From NCBI GenBank assembly GCA_022497155.1, contig MU385743.1, positions 124,001-188,000 on the forward strand: a stretch of DNA of 64,000 nucleotides, written 5' to 3'. The DNA is from Whalleya microplaca (lineage: Eukaryota; Ascomycota; Sordariomycetes; Xylariales; Xylariaceae). Made by a program: the position numbers and the translations under genes. Each line of letters starts with the position of its first letter. Positions within the stretch are counted from its first letter, which is position 1. This document shows, one piece after another, positions 22,919-34,221 of this stretch. The notes under the pieces were generated by a model. The model ran no database searches. It saw nothing but the letters and a program-made list of their open reading frames with translations, and was not told the DNA's origin.

Positions 22919-24694
22919 ATGCCCTCCCTAACAGACCTAGGCCCAGACATCCTCCTCCCCATCCTCTCGCTCCTGCAGGCCACCAGCCCGCAGACCCTGC
23001 ACCGCTCCATCGCCCTCGTAAACAGGCAGTTCCGAGCCCTGGCGCGGTCCATACGCTTCTATACCCTCGACTTCGACAGCAGCGATGATGCGCACGTGCA
23101 CGGTTTATTCTCCGCCCTCGAGCGCGAGCACCTCTGGCACACCGTCCGCACCATCATGGTCTCAAGGACCGCGGGCTCCGGCCCCGCGTTGGATCTCCTG
23201 ACTACTGCGCTCCCGCAGATGACCGGGCTGCGCGACCTGCACATCGCTACAAACGTCATCCCGGCCCCGCTCCTGGATACTCTACGCACGCTCCCGCGCA
23301 TCCGCCTATACGCGCAGGTGGCGTCGTCCCACCGCCCCCGGCGTCCCAAACCTAACACCACGCCCCGGGAAACTAACCTGCAGCGCCTGCGTGCGCATCC
23401 GAACCTGCACGCGCTGGACGTGGAGGCGATGTACTACAAGGCGGCGGACTGCCGACTGGTCACGGGGCCTTTGCGCGAGATCTTGTTGACGTGTGTTAAT
23501 CTAAGAATGTTGCGTCTATGCATCGCGCAGCCGAGCGGCGGGTGCGTGATCTACGGCCCCACGCCCGAGTACTGCGGATTCGGGTTCGTGGATGGGGAGG
23601 CGCCGCCGCCGCTCGAGGTGTTGCTTTTAGAAGATTACCCCTTCGGGCACGAGGACTCGCCACCTCCATCCCCAAACTCAAACCCCGGTTCAGACGATGA
23701 TGGGGATGTGGAAGACAGCTACTACAGCAAAGAGAACCAAATCGGCTACCCGGCCCCCGGCTCCGAGATCGACTACTGGGCCTCAACGTTCACTTGGTCT
23801 TCCCTGCGTCGCCTGCGCATATACCACACGGACATGGTCCTGCACCCATCGATGCTGCACCAGCTCACCTCCCTTCGCGAAGTCGAGTTTACTGCGTCGT
23901 TAGCCGCCCAAAGACGATTCTTCGCCTCGGTGCCCGCCTCGCTCGAGCGCATCCGCACGAGGCGGTTCATCGACGTCGGGCTGACGGGGCTCATGCGCCA
24001 CGGCGCCAGCCTTAACCGTCTGGAGATGCACTGCGCGGAGGACTGGCGGAGTAAGTGGTTGGAGGCGGCGTTGGTCCTCGATGTGGATTGCCTCAGCGTG
24101 ATCGGGGGGCGCTGTCCGCACCTCGTGGACCTCGAGCTCGACCTCGCGCGCGAGGGCGGGGAGTGGCCGTTCGAGGCGCTGGAGGCCCTGGCGAGCTTCC
24201 CTCGCCTGCGGACGCTGACGCTCTGGTTCGAGCTCGGGGTCGCGGATGGCGATCACCCCGTGCAGCCCTACGTGACCTTCACATCTGTGGATAGTCTATA
24301 CAAGCGCATGCAGGGCGTGCGCGAGAAACTGGACCTCCAGCCGCTGAGACGGCTGGACGTAAAGGCCGGCGCGCCGCCGGACGTGGGACGCGGGCTCGTG
24401 GCCGAGGAGGCGTTCTGGCCGTGCTACAACTCGACTGCGTTCCGGTGCGTGCTGGGCGAGCGCGACGACGAGGTTGCCGCGGGGCGGTACAAGATTGAGT
24501 GCACCAGGTTGGACGAGAGGGGGAACGCCATCTTGCGCCAGGCGTTGGAGAGTGGCGAGGACCCCGAGGAGATCTTGGATGAGGAGAAATGGAAAGGGGG
24601 TCAGGGAGGGGAAGGAGAGAATGTGGATCGGGAAGCGCTTAGAGTCGCGTGGTATGGACCGACGCCTGCGAATCAGTGGGAGGCTCACGATTGA
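22919..24694 (+). CDS. F-box-like / leucine-rich protein
   Basis: Intronless, 591 residues, GC-rich. The N-terminus (LGPDILLPILSLL..HRSIALVNRQFRALARSI, about 5-48) has the pattern of a fungal F-box: LP-like start, a helix of buried leucines, then V/L-N-R-x-F-R-x-L. Downstream are irregular leucine-rich segments (LRDLHIATN, LRMLRLCI, LEVLLLEDYPF, LRRLRIYHTDM, LVDLELDLA, LRTLTLWFELG) as in substrate-binding parts of SCF ubiquitin ligase subunits. An acidic Ser/Pro-rich loop lies at about 245-275. The C-terminus is Glu/Gly-rich. The start is chosen because the F-box follows within a few residues and the upstream C/A-rich sequence resembles a leader. Substrate unknown. Confidence 0.7.
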   Translation: MPSLTDLGPDILLPILSLLQATSPQTLHRSIALVNRQFRALARSIRFYTLDFDSSDDAHVHGLFSALEREHLWHTVRTIMVSRTAGSGPALDLLTTALPQMTGLRDLHIATNVIPAPLLDTLRTLPRIRLYAQVASSHRPRRPKPNTTPRETNLQRLRAHPNLHALDVEAMYYKAADCRLVTGPLREILLTCVNLRMLRLCIAQPSGGCVIYGPTPEYCGFGFVDGEAPPPLEVLLLEDYPFGHEDSPPPSPNSNPGSDDDGDVEDSYYSKENQIGYPAPGSEIDYWASTFTWSSLRRLRIYHTDMVLHPSMLHQLTSLREVEFTASLAAQRRFFASVPASLERIRTRRFIDVGLTGLMRHGASLNRLEMHCAEDWRSKWLEAALVLDVDCLSVIGGRCPHLVDLELDLAREGGEWPFEALEALASFPRLRTLTLWFELGVADGDHPVQPYVTFTSVDSLYKRMQGVREKLDLQPLRRLDVKAGAPPDVGRGLVAEEAFWPCYNSTAFRCVLGERDDEVAAGRYKIECTRLDERGNAILRQALESGEDPEEILDEEKWKGGQGGEGENVDREALRVAWYGPTPANQWEAHD

Positions 24695-25643
24695 GTGAGA
24701 GGTAGTATGCAGTATAATGAGGAAGCGTGAGCCTGCGCCTCGGTTTCCATCCCAGCATGCTTTCTAGAAGAACGCTAGGAAGAGGAGGCAAGGGAGGGGA
24801 GAGTCAACCCCGCGATTCCACTGCAAGATGCACCACCCTCGTTCCCGACAGTGCGGGTCACCAGGCCACGGGCATGGCTTTTTCGGAGTCGAGGGTTCGA
24901 TGAACGGATATGGACTTTTCACTCCACCGAGGTATGCCCAGGGGATAAGACTTACGTGAACTCATCGCCATTGGCGAGCCCGGATACAGTTTGAGGGCAT
25001 CGTGAGGAGCAAACGCTCCTCCCCGTGTCCTCACACACGGATATACTTTTTCTCGATACGCACCCCCTCGTCATGTGAACGTAGACGTGCGGGTTTAGGG
25101 TTCTGGTGCTTATGGAAGGAGAGCCCGGACATAGGTAGCTATATCATAGACGTGCCTGGATGAAGTAAGCTACAGGTACGGAGTAGGGACGCCGGGATGT
25201 TAGGCATGACCCATGGTAAATACCTAAGTAAGTGTGATGATAAGTGGTATATTAAGGAATGATGGAGAGGTCGCCTTGAGCTCTTCCACAAAAAACCGTA
25301 TATGTACTCCCAGTGCGCTATCGCGCCTTCCCATCTGTGTACCTGCCCAGCAATGGTAAGCGGACCTTCTGGCTTGTAAGCTGCATTTGTGAGAAGGGGT
25401 AGGTTCATTTAGAGTTTGGAATAGAGTAGGGGAGCCTCGCTACATGCATAAAGATGGTCTACGGATGAACGATAGAAAGAAGAATGGAATATGCAATGTC
25501 TGATGGATTTAGTGGTATTCCTCTATGCATATGTATCTCTGTATCCTCTAGCTCAGCCACTTTACTAGCGCCCCTTACCTAACTTGATACCTCGTACGTC
25601 AAAGGAAGACATGTGTGTAAACAGGTTCATAGGACGAACAAAT
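24695..25643. other. Intergenic region between convergent genes
   Basis: 0.95 kb between two convergent genes. No convincing gene or repeat; it should hold both 3' ends. Confidence 0.5.
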
Positions 25644-27044
25644 CTAAGCCAACGCCTTCGCATCGCCGTCCTTCAGCTTACCGGCAGCGACGAGCCGCTG
25701 GACCTCCCCGCTCCACACGCCCTTGATCTCGTCGGCGACCTTGAGGCCGTTCAGCTTGCCGGCCAGGGCGGCGATCTCGTCGGCGTCGATCTTGCCCTGC
25801 ACGAGCTCGACGTCGTTGAGCACGGCGTCGATCTGGGCGGGCGAGGCGTCGCCGCTGGCGAAGTAGTTGGCGTCCTTGACGGAGCCGCGGAGCACGCGCT
25901 TGTTCTTCTTGACGGCGTTCTTGGCGGCCTCCTTGGCCTTCTTGTTGGCCTCGCGGTCGACCTTGGCCTTCTCCTCGGCTTCCTTGGCCGCCTTCTCCTC
26001 GGCCTCCTTCTTCAGGCGCGCCTCCTCCTTGGCGGCCTTCTCGGCGGCTTCCTTCTCGAACTTCTTCTTGTTCTTGGCCGCGTTGGCCTCCTGGCGGAAC
26101 CGCTTGATGCGCTCGTCGCCGGCGGAGCAGTCGTCGAGGAGCTTGCGCAGGCGGGCGTTGTCCTCGGCCTTCTTCTTCTTGCGCGCGTTGGCGTTCTTGC
26201 GTTCCATGTGACGCTTCTGGTCGCGGTTCTCGTTGTCGTCGGGCACGTCCTCGTCGAGGTACTCGAAGGAGCGCCACGAGTCGAAGTTATACCAGAAGTT
26301 GTAGAATGTCTCAACCTCTTCCTTAGTAGACTTTTCGTCTCCTAGACCGGGGACGGGCTGTGTCTTCGAGAACCGAGACTCGGATTTGAACACGCGCCCC
26401 CATAGCTTGTAGTAGTTCTTGGCGGCCTCCTTCTTGGTCGGCGGGTCCACATCGGCCTTCTCATCCACCGAGTCGAACTGCCGCCGCTTGACTGGGTCGA
26501 GGAGCACCTCGGTCGCCTTCTGGATACACTTGAAGAAGTTGTCGTCTTCAACATTGCCCTGCGCTGCCTTCTTGTCCGGATGATGCTTCAGGACCTTCTT
26601 GCGGTGGGCGCGCTTGATCTGATCTTCCGTGGCCCTCCAGCGGTACTTAGACAGACCGAGGACCTGGTAGTGATCTTGGGACTGTAAATAAAACAAAAAT
26701 CAGTACATGTGCATATATGGTAGCATAGATAGAATCTAGTGAATATGTACCTTCCAGTCCTTCGCCTCACGCTGCAACATGAGCGGGTCCTCGGGCTCGC
26801 TGACATCGCTGTCGTCATCCTTCTCGGTATTCTTGGCCTTCTCCTGCGCCTGGATGCGGTCGTCCTCGGAGAATGTGCGCTTATGTCTGGCGCGTCGGGC
26901 ATGCGCCAGGAAGTGCGGGCCCACGGGCTCAATGGTGCGCTGGGTAGAGGCGGTGATGGCGCCGAGGGGCTTGAAGTCCTTCTCGGCGGACCAGCCTTCC
27001 GGCAGGGCGGGCAACGGTCGTGAGACTGTCGTTGCGGCAGCCAT
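25644..27044 (-). CDS. zuo1: Zuotin, ribosome-associated J-domain co-chaperone
   Basis: Two exons, 27044-26751 and 26681-25644, with a 69-nt intron (donor GTACAT, acceptor TTACAG), giving about 443 residues against 433 in yeast. Features in order: N-terminal linker with LPEGWSAEKDFKPLG, J-domain from about residue 100 (DHYQVLGLSKYRW..HRKKVLKHHPDKK, with the HPD needed to stimulate Hsp70 ATPase), the zuotin homology region (FYNFWYNFDSWRSFEYLDE), a long charged Lys/Glu/Ala helix (the ribosome-binding and middle domain), and a C-terminal four-helix-type segment. With Ssz1, zuotin forms the ribosome-associated complex that assists nascent-chain folding by Ssb-type Hsp70. The antisense of the charged region gives a long spurious Leu/Val-rich frame. 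It is divergent from mzm1. Confidence 0.95.
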
Positions 27045-27455
27045 GGTTGCTGTTGATGTTGTGTATGTGTAAGGTTTGAAGGGATGAATTCAAAAATTGT
27101 AGCGTGGGGCAGCTTTTTTTTCTCTCTGGAATTTTTGAGATCGGGAGGGTCCAATTGCAGGGGTCCAATGCTCTAGAGTGGGGCCCCACCAGCCTCTCCC
27201 GTGAACCTTATGGATGATGTACTGTGTACAAGATACATCACCAGCCACACAGCCATACAGCCACAATATGTCAAGCCACAGAAATTCCATGATTTTCACA
27301 AGCTCGAGAAGCCTATCGAAGCTGCAATGTTGTTTATATAACTCTTGTCCCTACTAATAGATTAATATTATACCTCTTGAAATTGTCAAGTGACTCATTT
27401 GGCTCAATTATTACCTTGTAGCCTATTATTCATTGTCTGTCTCTAAAAGTGCAAT
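27045..27455. promoter_or_regulatory. Shared promoter region between zuo1 and mzm1
   Basis: 411 bp separate the two divergent start codons, so both promoters must lie here. A T-rich run near 27110-27125 lies on the zuo1 side. No specific factor site is claimed. Confidence 0.6.
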
Positions 27456-27918
27456 ATGGCAATGGCTTTGCCAGCCTACAGGAATCTACTCCGAGCAGCG
27501 CGGACGGCTTTCCACGGTACGAACATCTCAGCCGTCCCAAGTTAGTCAAAATTAATACTAAATCTGCACTCCCAGGTGACGAACGTGTATTCAACGCTGC
27601 GCGATCATCCATAAGAGAAGGCTTCCGCGCCAATGCCGCATTAGCCCCCACAGATCCCGAAGTCCCAGGCGCCATCAAACACGCTGAGGAGATCGCTTCG
27701 ATATTACGGCAGAACATAGTACAGGGGAAGATGGAGGGCGACAGATACCGTATGCTTCCTATATGTTTCGAATAGGTAGATGTTCCGGCAATCATTGGTT
27801 AATATGAGATACAGGACTACGGATACACGAGGAGACGGAACGGGGCGACAACGACACCGTCAAGTTCCCAGGCGGTCAGACGGTCAAGATCGACGGGAAG
27901 AAGTGTTCGGATAGATGA
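27456..27918 (+). CDS. mzm1: Mitochondrial LYR-family assembly factor Mzm1
   Basis: Three small exons, 27456-27516, 27576-27749 and 27815-27918, join in frame to 112 residues. The start reads [16 protein letters not shown], the LYR-type motif of Mzm1 ([10 protein letters not shown]). The middle has [20 protein letters not shown] and [13 protein letters not shown], and the end [14 protein letters not shown], all in Mzm1 order. Mzm1 works in the mitochondrial matrix, stabilising the Rieske iron-sulfur protein before its insertion into complex III. A second in-frame ATG two codons on (27462) could also be used. Introns of 59 and 65 nt (donors GTACGA, GTATGC). The gene is short for an annotation pipeline and easily missed. 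Confidence 0.88.
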
Positions 27919-28187
27919 TAGATGGGGTGAAAGACTAGACTAAACCGAGTCTGTACGTTCTTGTATTATATGTATCACGATACCCCCGTGTACCGACGAA
28001 CAAACAAACCAACCCATGTCCGTGGTCGTGGCCACCGTCTGCTTGATTAGCAAGTGGCTGCGCTGCGTAAATATATATGATTGATGTCCTCTCATCGGAT
28101 CCCATTTTAGCCATCACTGTGCCATGCCGAAACGCCAAGCCATGCAATTTATTACCCGTGTCTTGCCTGTGTCTGCCCATTCCCACA

Positions 28188-29357
28188 CTAATCTCCAGCC
28201 AAACTGGCATAATTGACGTCCCCTGCCCCCGGCGGCGGTGCGAGAATCGACACGCTCTCGAGATCCTGCTGCTGCGCCGTCCCGGCAGTCTGTGCCGATC
28301 CCCCCTGGCCAGTAGACCCGCCCTCAATCGCCTTGCGCTGGGGCCCCTGCCCTCCTCTCCGCTGGTCCGGAAACGCGGAGCGTCCATCGCGCGCCATCTC
28401 GGCCCTCTCCTCCTTATTCAACGTACCGACGGCCTTGGGCACCGACCAGCGCACGCGCAGCGGACATCCCGCAATGACAGCGCGCCCCTTGCACGCGTCG
28501 GCGGCGCGCTCGGCGCCCTCGCGCGTCTCGTAGTTGACGAAGGCGCAGTGCGACATGTGGCTGCACACCAGCGACTTGATCTTGCCGTGCGCCTTGAAGA
28601 AGTCGCGGATCTTGTGCTCCGGCAGGTCGTCCTCCACCCCCGTCACGAACAGGCTCATGATCGACTTGTCGTTCGGCGGTATGTAGTCCTTCGGCCCGGG
28701 TGGTAGTTGTGACGCGCTCGGGAACGCCCGCCCTGATCGCCCGCCCCGCGCACCACCGCCGGCACCCGCTGCCGCGGCCGCCCTAGAGTCGCGCGTGCGG
28801 ATTGGACCGGGTCCGCCTATGCCCGCACCCACGGCCGGGTTCCCTCCCCCGCGCGTCTCGGCGCTGGAATCCTCGATAGCGCGTCCCTTGCGAAAATACG
28901 GCTTGCTATTAGCGAGACGACGAAGCAGCTCCCTCGCCTTCTCGTCCGCGCCATCGTACTCCTCCGTCCCCCTCCCATCCTCGAGCGCGCGCTCGTTGTT
29001 CTGGGCGAAGTACTCTCGATTAACTTCGGAGCTGGGGCCGGGGGCGACCATCTTAAGGGCGGCGTCGCGCAGCTGGATGGGCAGGCCGAACTGCAGGTCG
29101 AGCATGCAGCACTGGCAGCAGTTCTTCATGCGTGCGCAGGTCAGGCAGATGTTGGTGCGCTTCTTGCGCCCGTGTGCGCGGTCCGCCGGCCACGCGAATA
29201 TCGTGAAGGGCCGCGTACAGATCTTGCACTCCGCCCCGTGGTCCTCCTTCAGCATCTTCACGTACGGGTTCGGCGGCAAGCAGTTCTCGCAGACCGACGG
29301 GAAGTCTGTCGTCTCCCAGCCCGAGCGGTTGAGGTCTTGTTTTATTTGCGGCGGCAT
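28188..29357 (-). CDS. slt11: Pre-mRNA-splicing factor Slt11 (Ecm2/RBM22-like)
   Basis: Intronless, 389 residues, close to other fungal Slt11 proteins. The N-terminal part is Cys-rich with paired CxxC motifs (VCENC, ECKICTRPF, NICLTCARM, CCQCC) folding as zinc-binding modules, followed by the conserved FGLPIQLRDAAL. An RRM follows at about 225-300 (SLFVTGVEDDLPEHKIRDFF..AFVNYETREGAERAADA). The tail is Gly/Gln-rich. Slt11 belongs to the Prp19-associated part of the spliceosome and stabilises U2/U6 helix II during activation. A low-complexity Ala/Gly segment (about 175-215) precedes the RRM. It converges with mzm1, with 269 bp between stop codons. Confidence 0.93.
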   Translation of the reverse strand: MPPQIKQDLNRSGWETTDFPSVCENCLPPNPYVKMLKEDHGAECKICTRPFTIFAWPADRAHGRKKRTNICLTCARMKNCCQCCMLDLQFGLPIQLRDAALKMVAPGPSSEVNREYFAQNNERALEDGRGTEEYDGADEKARELLRRLANSKPYFRKGRAIEDSSAETRGGGNPAVGAGIGGPGPIRTRDSRAAAAAGAGGGARGGRSGRAFPSASQLPPGPKDYIPPNDKSIMSLFVTGVEDDLPEHKIRDFFKAHGKIKSLVCSHMSHCAFVNYETREGAERAADACKGRAVIAGCPLRVRWSVPKAVGTLNKEERAEMARDGRSAFPDQRRGGQGPQRKAIEGGSTGQGGSAQTAGTAQQQDLESVSILAPPPGAGDVNYASLAGD

Positions 29358-30574
29358 CGTGCGCGCATCGGTTGTGTGTGTGGGTGTGTGTGTGTTGTAA
29401 TGTGATGTCGCAGTGGAGGCGTGGAAGATGGATTGATGGTTGTAGGTGTATCTCTGGTTGTGTGTCGGCAGTGAAGGTTTGCTATGTTGAAAGATGAAAA
29501 GTGTGGCTGGAGGTGGCGGTGAACTGTTAGCTAATTACTAATACAGGGATTAGTAGATATGCTGATAAGCAGATGTCGCATCATTGCTTGCATAATAAGG
29601 AGGCTATGCAACAAAGCAAATATACTCCACATTAGGGGTATCAAGCCCGAGCAAGTCCAGTCACAAGACCAGATTTAACTTCATGACGGTCGTCGTTTCA
29701 GATGGCATATTTTGATTTCCGAAGTCAATATTAGAAACCACCTTCCAGGCTGACTTATCTCAATGTAATGTCTTCTTGTCTCTCTGCTGTCAGTCTCTGG
29801 CCCTTTCTCACATCATCGTCACCCTAGTTAATCACTCTAATATGACTTGATCAACACATATCGAGCTCACTTGAAGCTCTACAGTTATACTATGAGAGTA
29901 ATATGATAAATCTCACGTTAGTCATGTCCAACGTTAGACGCACAGAACTTTAACGTCACGATAGATCATTCCGAGTCCTCTGCTTCCCCGCTTGCTTTCA
30001 TCCCACATTTACCTTCACGATACTCCGTTAGCTTACACCCACCCCTCGGACCTTGTGCCACCCAGCAGTTCCCCGTAAGCTCAGCTCCAGGTAGAACAAA
30101 GTTACAACATATTTCCAGTATACTACTCTGCATTATATCGACTCTGCTGGTTTCATGTCTGGAAGACTATGGCCTATCAACTCGGGTCAACATCGACCTC
30201 GACAATATGGCAATACCACTTCGATACTACACCGCACCTCTTAACCAAGTAAACAACAAGTGTTACGTACGCAGCTCGTCTTCACTTGCTTTCTGGGACA
30301 GGCACAAGACCATGCTTTTCCGAGCGTGGATGATGCCTAGGTATGTCCCTTGCAATGTCAACCTTGGAAACTCTAAGTTAAGTAAGGAGGTCTGCTTATT
30401 CTGCATGATGCACTCATAGTCATAAGTCTAACCAGAGGCTAAATCTGTGGTATGTACCTATATATTCCCCATTCTCCTCTTTTGTCCCATGGAAACACTT
30501 AACTTTTCCCACCATTCTATCCTTCCCAATACTTACCTCATTCATACATACCTGGACACGTAAGCTCATACATC
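29358..30574. other. Intergenic region between divergent genes
   Basis: 1.2 kb, with the promoters of slt11 and the transporter. A TG-rich tract lies just upstream of slt11 (29370-29398). Short frames such as 30207-30419 have no recognisable content. Confidence 0.5.
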
Positions 30575-32504
30575 ATGTTGACTCAACAGGTTCAGAACGA
30601 GGAATCTCCTGTCCCCAGCCAGACCTCGCTTTCAGTCCTTCCAAGTGGGCCGGAAGACACCGTGACGATTGGGCCTGCGACCACAGAGACATCAGGGTCG
30701 GCCTTGATCATAGCCGCGGAAAAGACATCAGAGGGGGAAACAAATCAAGAAGAAGCCCAGATAGTCCTGAGAGAAGGAGATGACTATCCCGAGGTGCTGG
30801 GCTTCGCGTTTCCGACCTGGAAGAAATGGGGGACTCTGATCGTGATATTTCTCGTTCAAACTTCCAGTATGTTATGTCTAGGAACCTTTCACCCCTATTT
30901 GCTTGTTCTCGGGCTTCAAAAACGTGGCTACAGCCGGTTACGCCCGAAATCAAGTTTCTCATCTCAAGGTCCTCTGTTCGCTTCTTTGACGATCACTGCT
31001 AATCAGAATTGCCATAGTGAATTTCAATACAACGCTCTATGCCAACGGGCAGCATGGAATTGCTCGGGAATTCGGGGTCAGCATAGAAGACACAATTACC
31101 GGGGCGGCGATATTTCTGATCACATATGCCTTTGGCTGTGAACTGTAAGTCAGCTCCGACACCCACCTTTAAGTTAGGTTTTGCCTTACATATATTCTCC
31201 AGGTGGGCGCCGTGGTCCGAAGAGTTTGGCAGGAGACCAGTCCTCCAGGCTTCGCTCTTCCTGGTCAACGTGTGCTGCTTGCCCGTGGCCCTAGCCCGTG
31301 ATAGGTTCTCCGATATCATCGTGGGCCGAGCCTTCGGTGGGCTATCTTCAGCGGGCGGAAGTGTCACGCTCGGTATGGTGGCGGACATGTTCGGACAAGA
31401 CAAGCAAGAGTACCCGCTGGCTTTCATCGTGCTCTCCTCTGTTGGCGGTTCTATCATCGGACCCATCATTGGCGGATACGTTGAGGAGCGTCTCGAGTGG
31501 CGGTGGACCATTTGGATCCAACTGATTTTCGGCGTGACCGTCCAGTTGTTGCATCTGTTCCTCGTCCCGGAAACTCGCGCTGCGGTACTCCTTGACAGGC
31601 ACGCGAAGAAGCTCCGGACGTCCGGCCAGAGGCCGAACGTCTACGGGCCGAATGAGCTGAAGTCATGGAGGGAGTACTTGGTCCCGCAAGAAGTCTTTGA
31701 TATTTGGTTCCGTCCATTTCGAATGCTGCTTCGGGAGCCAATCGTTCTGGTCTTGTCCGCACTGTCTGGCTTCAGCGATGCGTTGATCTTCATGCAGATC
31801 CAGTCTTTCGGATTTGTCTTCACGCTGTGGAACTTCTCGCTGAGCGAGCTGGGACTCGTAAGTCACTATAACTGAACCTACCTGCTTACCCGCTAACCTG
31901 GTAATAGGCATTCATTCCCATTGGCATTGGTTATCTTTGTGCATACGCGTTGTTTATCCCTATCATTCGACGGAACAGGAAGCTGAGGCAGAACAGCCCC
32001 TTAGACGAACGAGCGCAATACGAGTCTCGTCTTTGGTGGTTGCTGTACACCGCTCCCCTGTTGCCCATTGGTCTCCTGATGTTCGCTTGGACGAGTACGC
32101 CAGCGGTACACTGGTTCGGACCAATGGTCGGGTCATTCTTTATTGGGATTGCGAATTACTCGATTTACATGGCGACCATAGATTATATGGTAGCAGCGTA
32201 CGGGCCATACTCTGCGTCTGCAACTGGCGGCAACGGTTTCGCTCGCGATTTCCTGGCTGGCATCTTGACCTGGGCGGCCGTGCCGTACTACCGAGCTTTC
32301 ACGAAGCTCGACTACGGTATCCAGGCTGCCAACACGGTGCTTGCTGGCATAAGCTTGATCTTGGTGGCGAGCACCTTCGTTATCTACTGCAAGGGCCCGT
32401 CTTTGCGGAAGAATTCCGCGCTTGCGAGCTCGTTAAGCAAGTCAAGGTCTGCCGATCCCGCACCAGTTGCAGAAGTAGGGGTGGTCCAATTACTTAGCGT
32501 GTAA
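30575..32504 (+). CDS. MFS transporter, DHA1 drug-efflux type
   Basis: Four exons fit: 30575-30866, 31018-31144, 31203-31857 and 31908-32504, giving 556 residues. A hydrophilic N-terminus of about 75 residues precedes the first membrane helix (LIVIFLVQTS). The loop 2-3 signature appears as LWAPWSEEFGRRPVL, the fungal DHA1 form of motif A, followed by IIVGRAFGGLSSAGGSVTLGMVADMF. Twelve hydrophobic segments can be followed, with a central cytosolic loop at about residues 285-330. The family exports drugs, polyamines or metabolites at the plasma membrane; the substrate is not predictable here. There is no biosynthetic gene beside it. Donors are GTATGT, GTAAGT and GTAAGT. The first intron (about 151 nt) is the least certain. 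Confidence 0.87.
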
Positions 32505-33027
32505 TGTTTATGTGTTTTACTTTGGTTTACTGTTTTGGAAGAGTCGAGCTTCAGAGCCAGTTCAATGATACCCCTAGAGATACCCCTCGACTACCGACAT
32601 TGTTAGGATTGTTTGTTAGGCTTTATATATATAACAACCTTTTAGTTGGTTCTTAATGCAACAACTGTGTTGTTTAGCTACCTCATACGTTCACTTCGTG
32701 ACAGACATCGTTACGGTGCTTTCTGTCATATTGTCCCTTTTTTTATTAATCGCTAATAACTCAGCGTCACTGACACCAGTGAAGGCCTGGATTAAACGAC
32801 CTAGATGGTTTACTCCCGACTCTACAGAACGTGCTGATTCAGAGTCTGCACGCCTGACTGCCATGGAGGAAAGGGGTTTGAAATTGGACTAGAATGCTGG
32901 AGAATGGTCCAATATCACTTGAGATCTTATTGCTCATGTAGAAACTGTAGAAGAGTAGCTTATAGATGAGCAGATTGATGAGCCCACAGCGAACCCCCTC
33001 CTGTTTAAATAGTATCATCTAATCAAT
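32505..33027. other. Intergenic region between convergent genes
   Basis: 0.5 kb. One 78-codon frame (32656-32892) has a hydrophobic start and a charged end, but no family resemblance and no supporting context. It is treated as 3' untranslated or intergenic DNA. Confidence 0.45.
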
Positions 33028-34221
33028 TCAATCAGAATCTTCTTCATAGTCAGCCTCAGGTGTCTTTCTGTTTGTGTACTTTTCCACGACCTTAAAACGT
33101 GTACGGTATCTCTTCCTTTCAAATTCAACTGCTCTATCGTCGTGGCGGCGATCACACTTAAGCCATCCGTACCGTAGCCCCTTGATGCCTCTCGCCACGT
33201 TCACCGCAAACTCACTATCCTCCACACTCCTCCTAGTCCCTCGTTCCGGCCAGACAAAACCCTGTGATTCCTTCGAGATCTTCGTCGGCCCGGCCTGCAC
33301 AAACACAATCCGCCTTAGATTTTTCAACGCCGGCCTCCGTAGCACCTTCACGCACTTCGGCCGCGTAAGGAAAATCGCATCGAGCTCCAGCTCGCTCAGC
33401 GCCGGCAGCCGCCCCAGCTGCATCCAGGCGGCCAGAAAACCCGTCTTGCCCCCCACGGGGACCTCCACCTCCTCGAGCTCCTGATTCGCGTCCGCCGGGT
33501 ACACCCCCTCGGGCGGCAGCGCGAGCAAGCTGACCTTACTCACGAACGGCCGCCACCTCGGGGCCAAATTTTCCAAGAAATCGGCGCACTCCAGCGGGTG
33601 CCCGAACGCGAACGTGTTCCGGCTGTAGAACACACGCCCGGCCTCGGCATACCACGCGCGGCTCACGAGTAGGACCTGCAGGTTCGGGCGTCGCGCGCAC
33701 AGACATGGCAGCGAGGCCGGGCTGCGCGGGAACGGCGCCGGCCGGAACCGCGCGTCCCAGCACGCGCTGCACAGGAACGGGTTCGCGGGCTCGGGCGCCC
33801 AGGAGCTGCGCCACGGGTCCCGCCACGTCGGGCGGTCGTCGCGCAGCCACCAGCGCGGGCCGCCGAGGACCCGCGTCGCGCAGCTCGCCTGCAGCGGCTC
33901 CAGACGCGGGCGCACGGAGGAGGCCAGCAGCATCGGACACGCGGCTAGTGGGCAGCTGCGGGGGTCGTGTGTCGCGTTCCATTTCACGGGGCGCACGAGC
34001 AGCTGCGCGAAGATCTCGGCGCGGAGCTCGGGCGTGAGGGATGCGAAGGAGTACCCTAACGTCCCGGGTACTTGTACGGGCTGTTCGGGCCGCTGTGGTT
34101 GGGAGTCACGCTTGTGTTTGCGGTTGGGTTTGCCTTTGTGGTTGCAGGTCCTCAGTTTAGCGGCCGCGGCACGCTGCTCGGCTTTGGCTTTGGTTGCCGC
34201 AGCTTTCTTGCGCTTGGGCAT
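33028..34221 (-). CDS. Hypothetical basic protein with F-box-like motif
   Basis: I start it at the ATG at 34221 (397 residues), because the 52 codons upstream read low-complexity and lie in the likely leader. The first 50 residues are Lys/Arg/Ala-rich (KRKKAAATKAKAEQR) and may be a nuclear signal. A short F-box-like helix follows (FASLTPELRAEIFAQLL), then a Cys/Trp/Arg/Pro-rich stretch with paired cysteines (CSACWDARF, CLCARRP). A second block (VLLVSRAWYAEAGRVFYSRNTFAFG..FLENL) resembles the core found in fungal F-box-type proteins of unknown function. The C-terminus is charged. GC content is high, unlike the neighbouring deserts. Convergent with the transporter. The exact role is unknown. 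Confidence 0.65.
   Translation of the reverse strand: MPKRKKAAATKAKAEQRAAAAKLRTCNHKGKPNRKHKRDSQPQRPEQPVQVPGTLGYSFASLTPELRAEIFAQLLVRPVKWNATHDPRSCPLAACPMLLASSVRPRLEPLQASCATRVLGGPRWWLRDDRPTWRDPWRSSWAPEPANPFLCSACWDARFRPAPFPRSPASLPCLCARRPNLQVLLVSRAWYAEAGRVFYSRNTFAFGHPLECADFLENLAPRWRPFVSKVSLLALPPEGVYPADANQELEEVEVPVGGKTGFLAAWMQLGRLPALSELELDAIFLTRPKCVKVLRRPALKNLRRIVFVQAGPTKISKESQGFVWPERGTRRSVEDSEFAVNVARGIKGLRYGWLKCDRRHDDRAVEFERKRYRTRFKVVEKYTNRKTPEADYEEDSD

Noticed and set aside
25584..26345. 253-codon plus-strand frame rich in Leu and Val
   Set aside because: Exact antisense of the charged helix of zuotin; the composition follows from the GAG/AAG-rich coding strand.
28077..28706. 209-codon plus-strand frame
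   Set aside because: Antisense shadow of slt11 in GC-rich DNA.
30207..30419. 70-codon plus-strand frame upstream of the transporter
   Set aside because: No signal, motif or splice partner; it lies in the promoter region.
33536..33982. 148-codon alternative minus-strand frame
   Set aside because: Frame-shifted shadow of the hypothetical basic protein; Arg/Ala/Pro-rich as expected from GC-rich codons.
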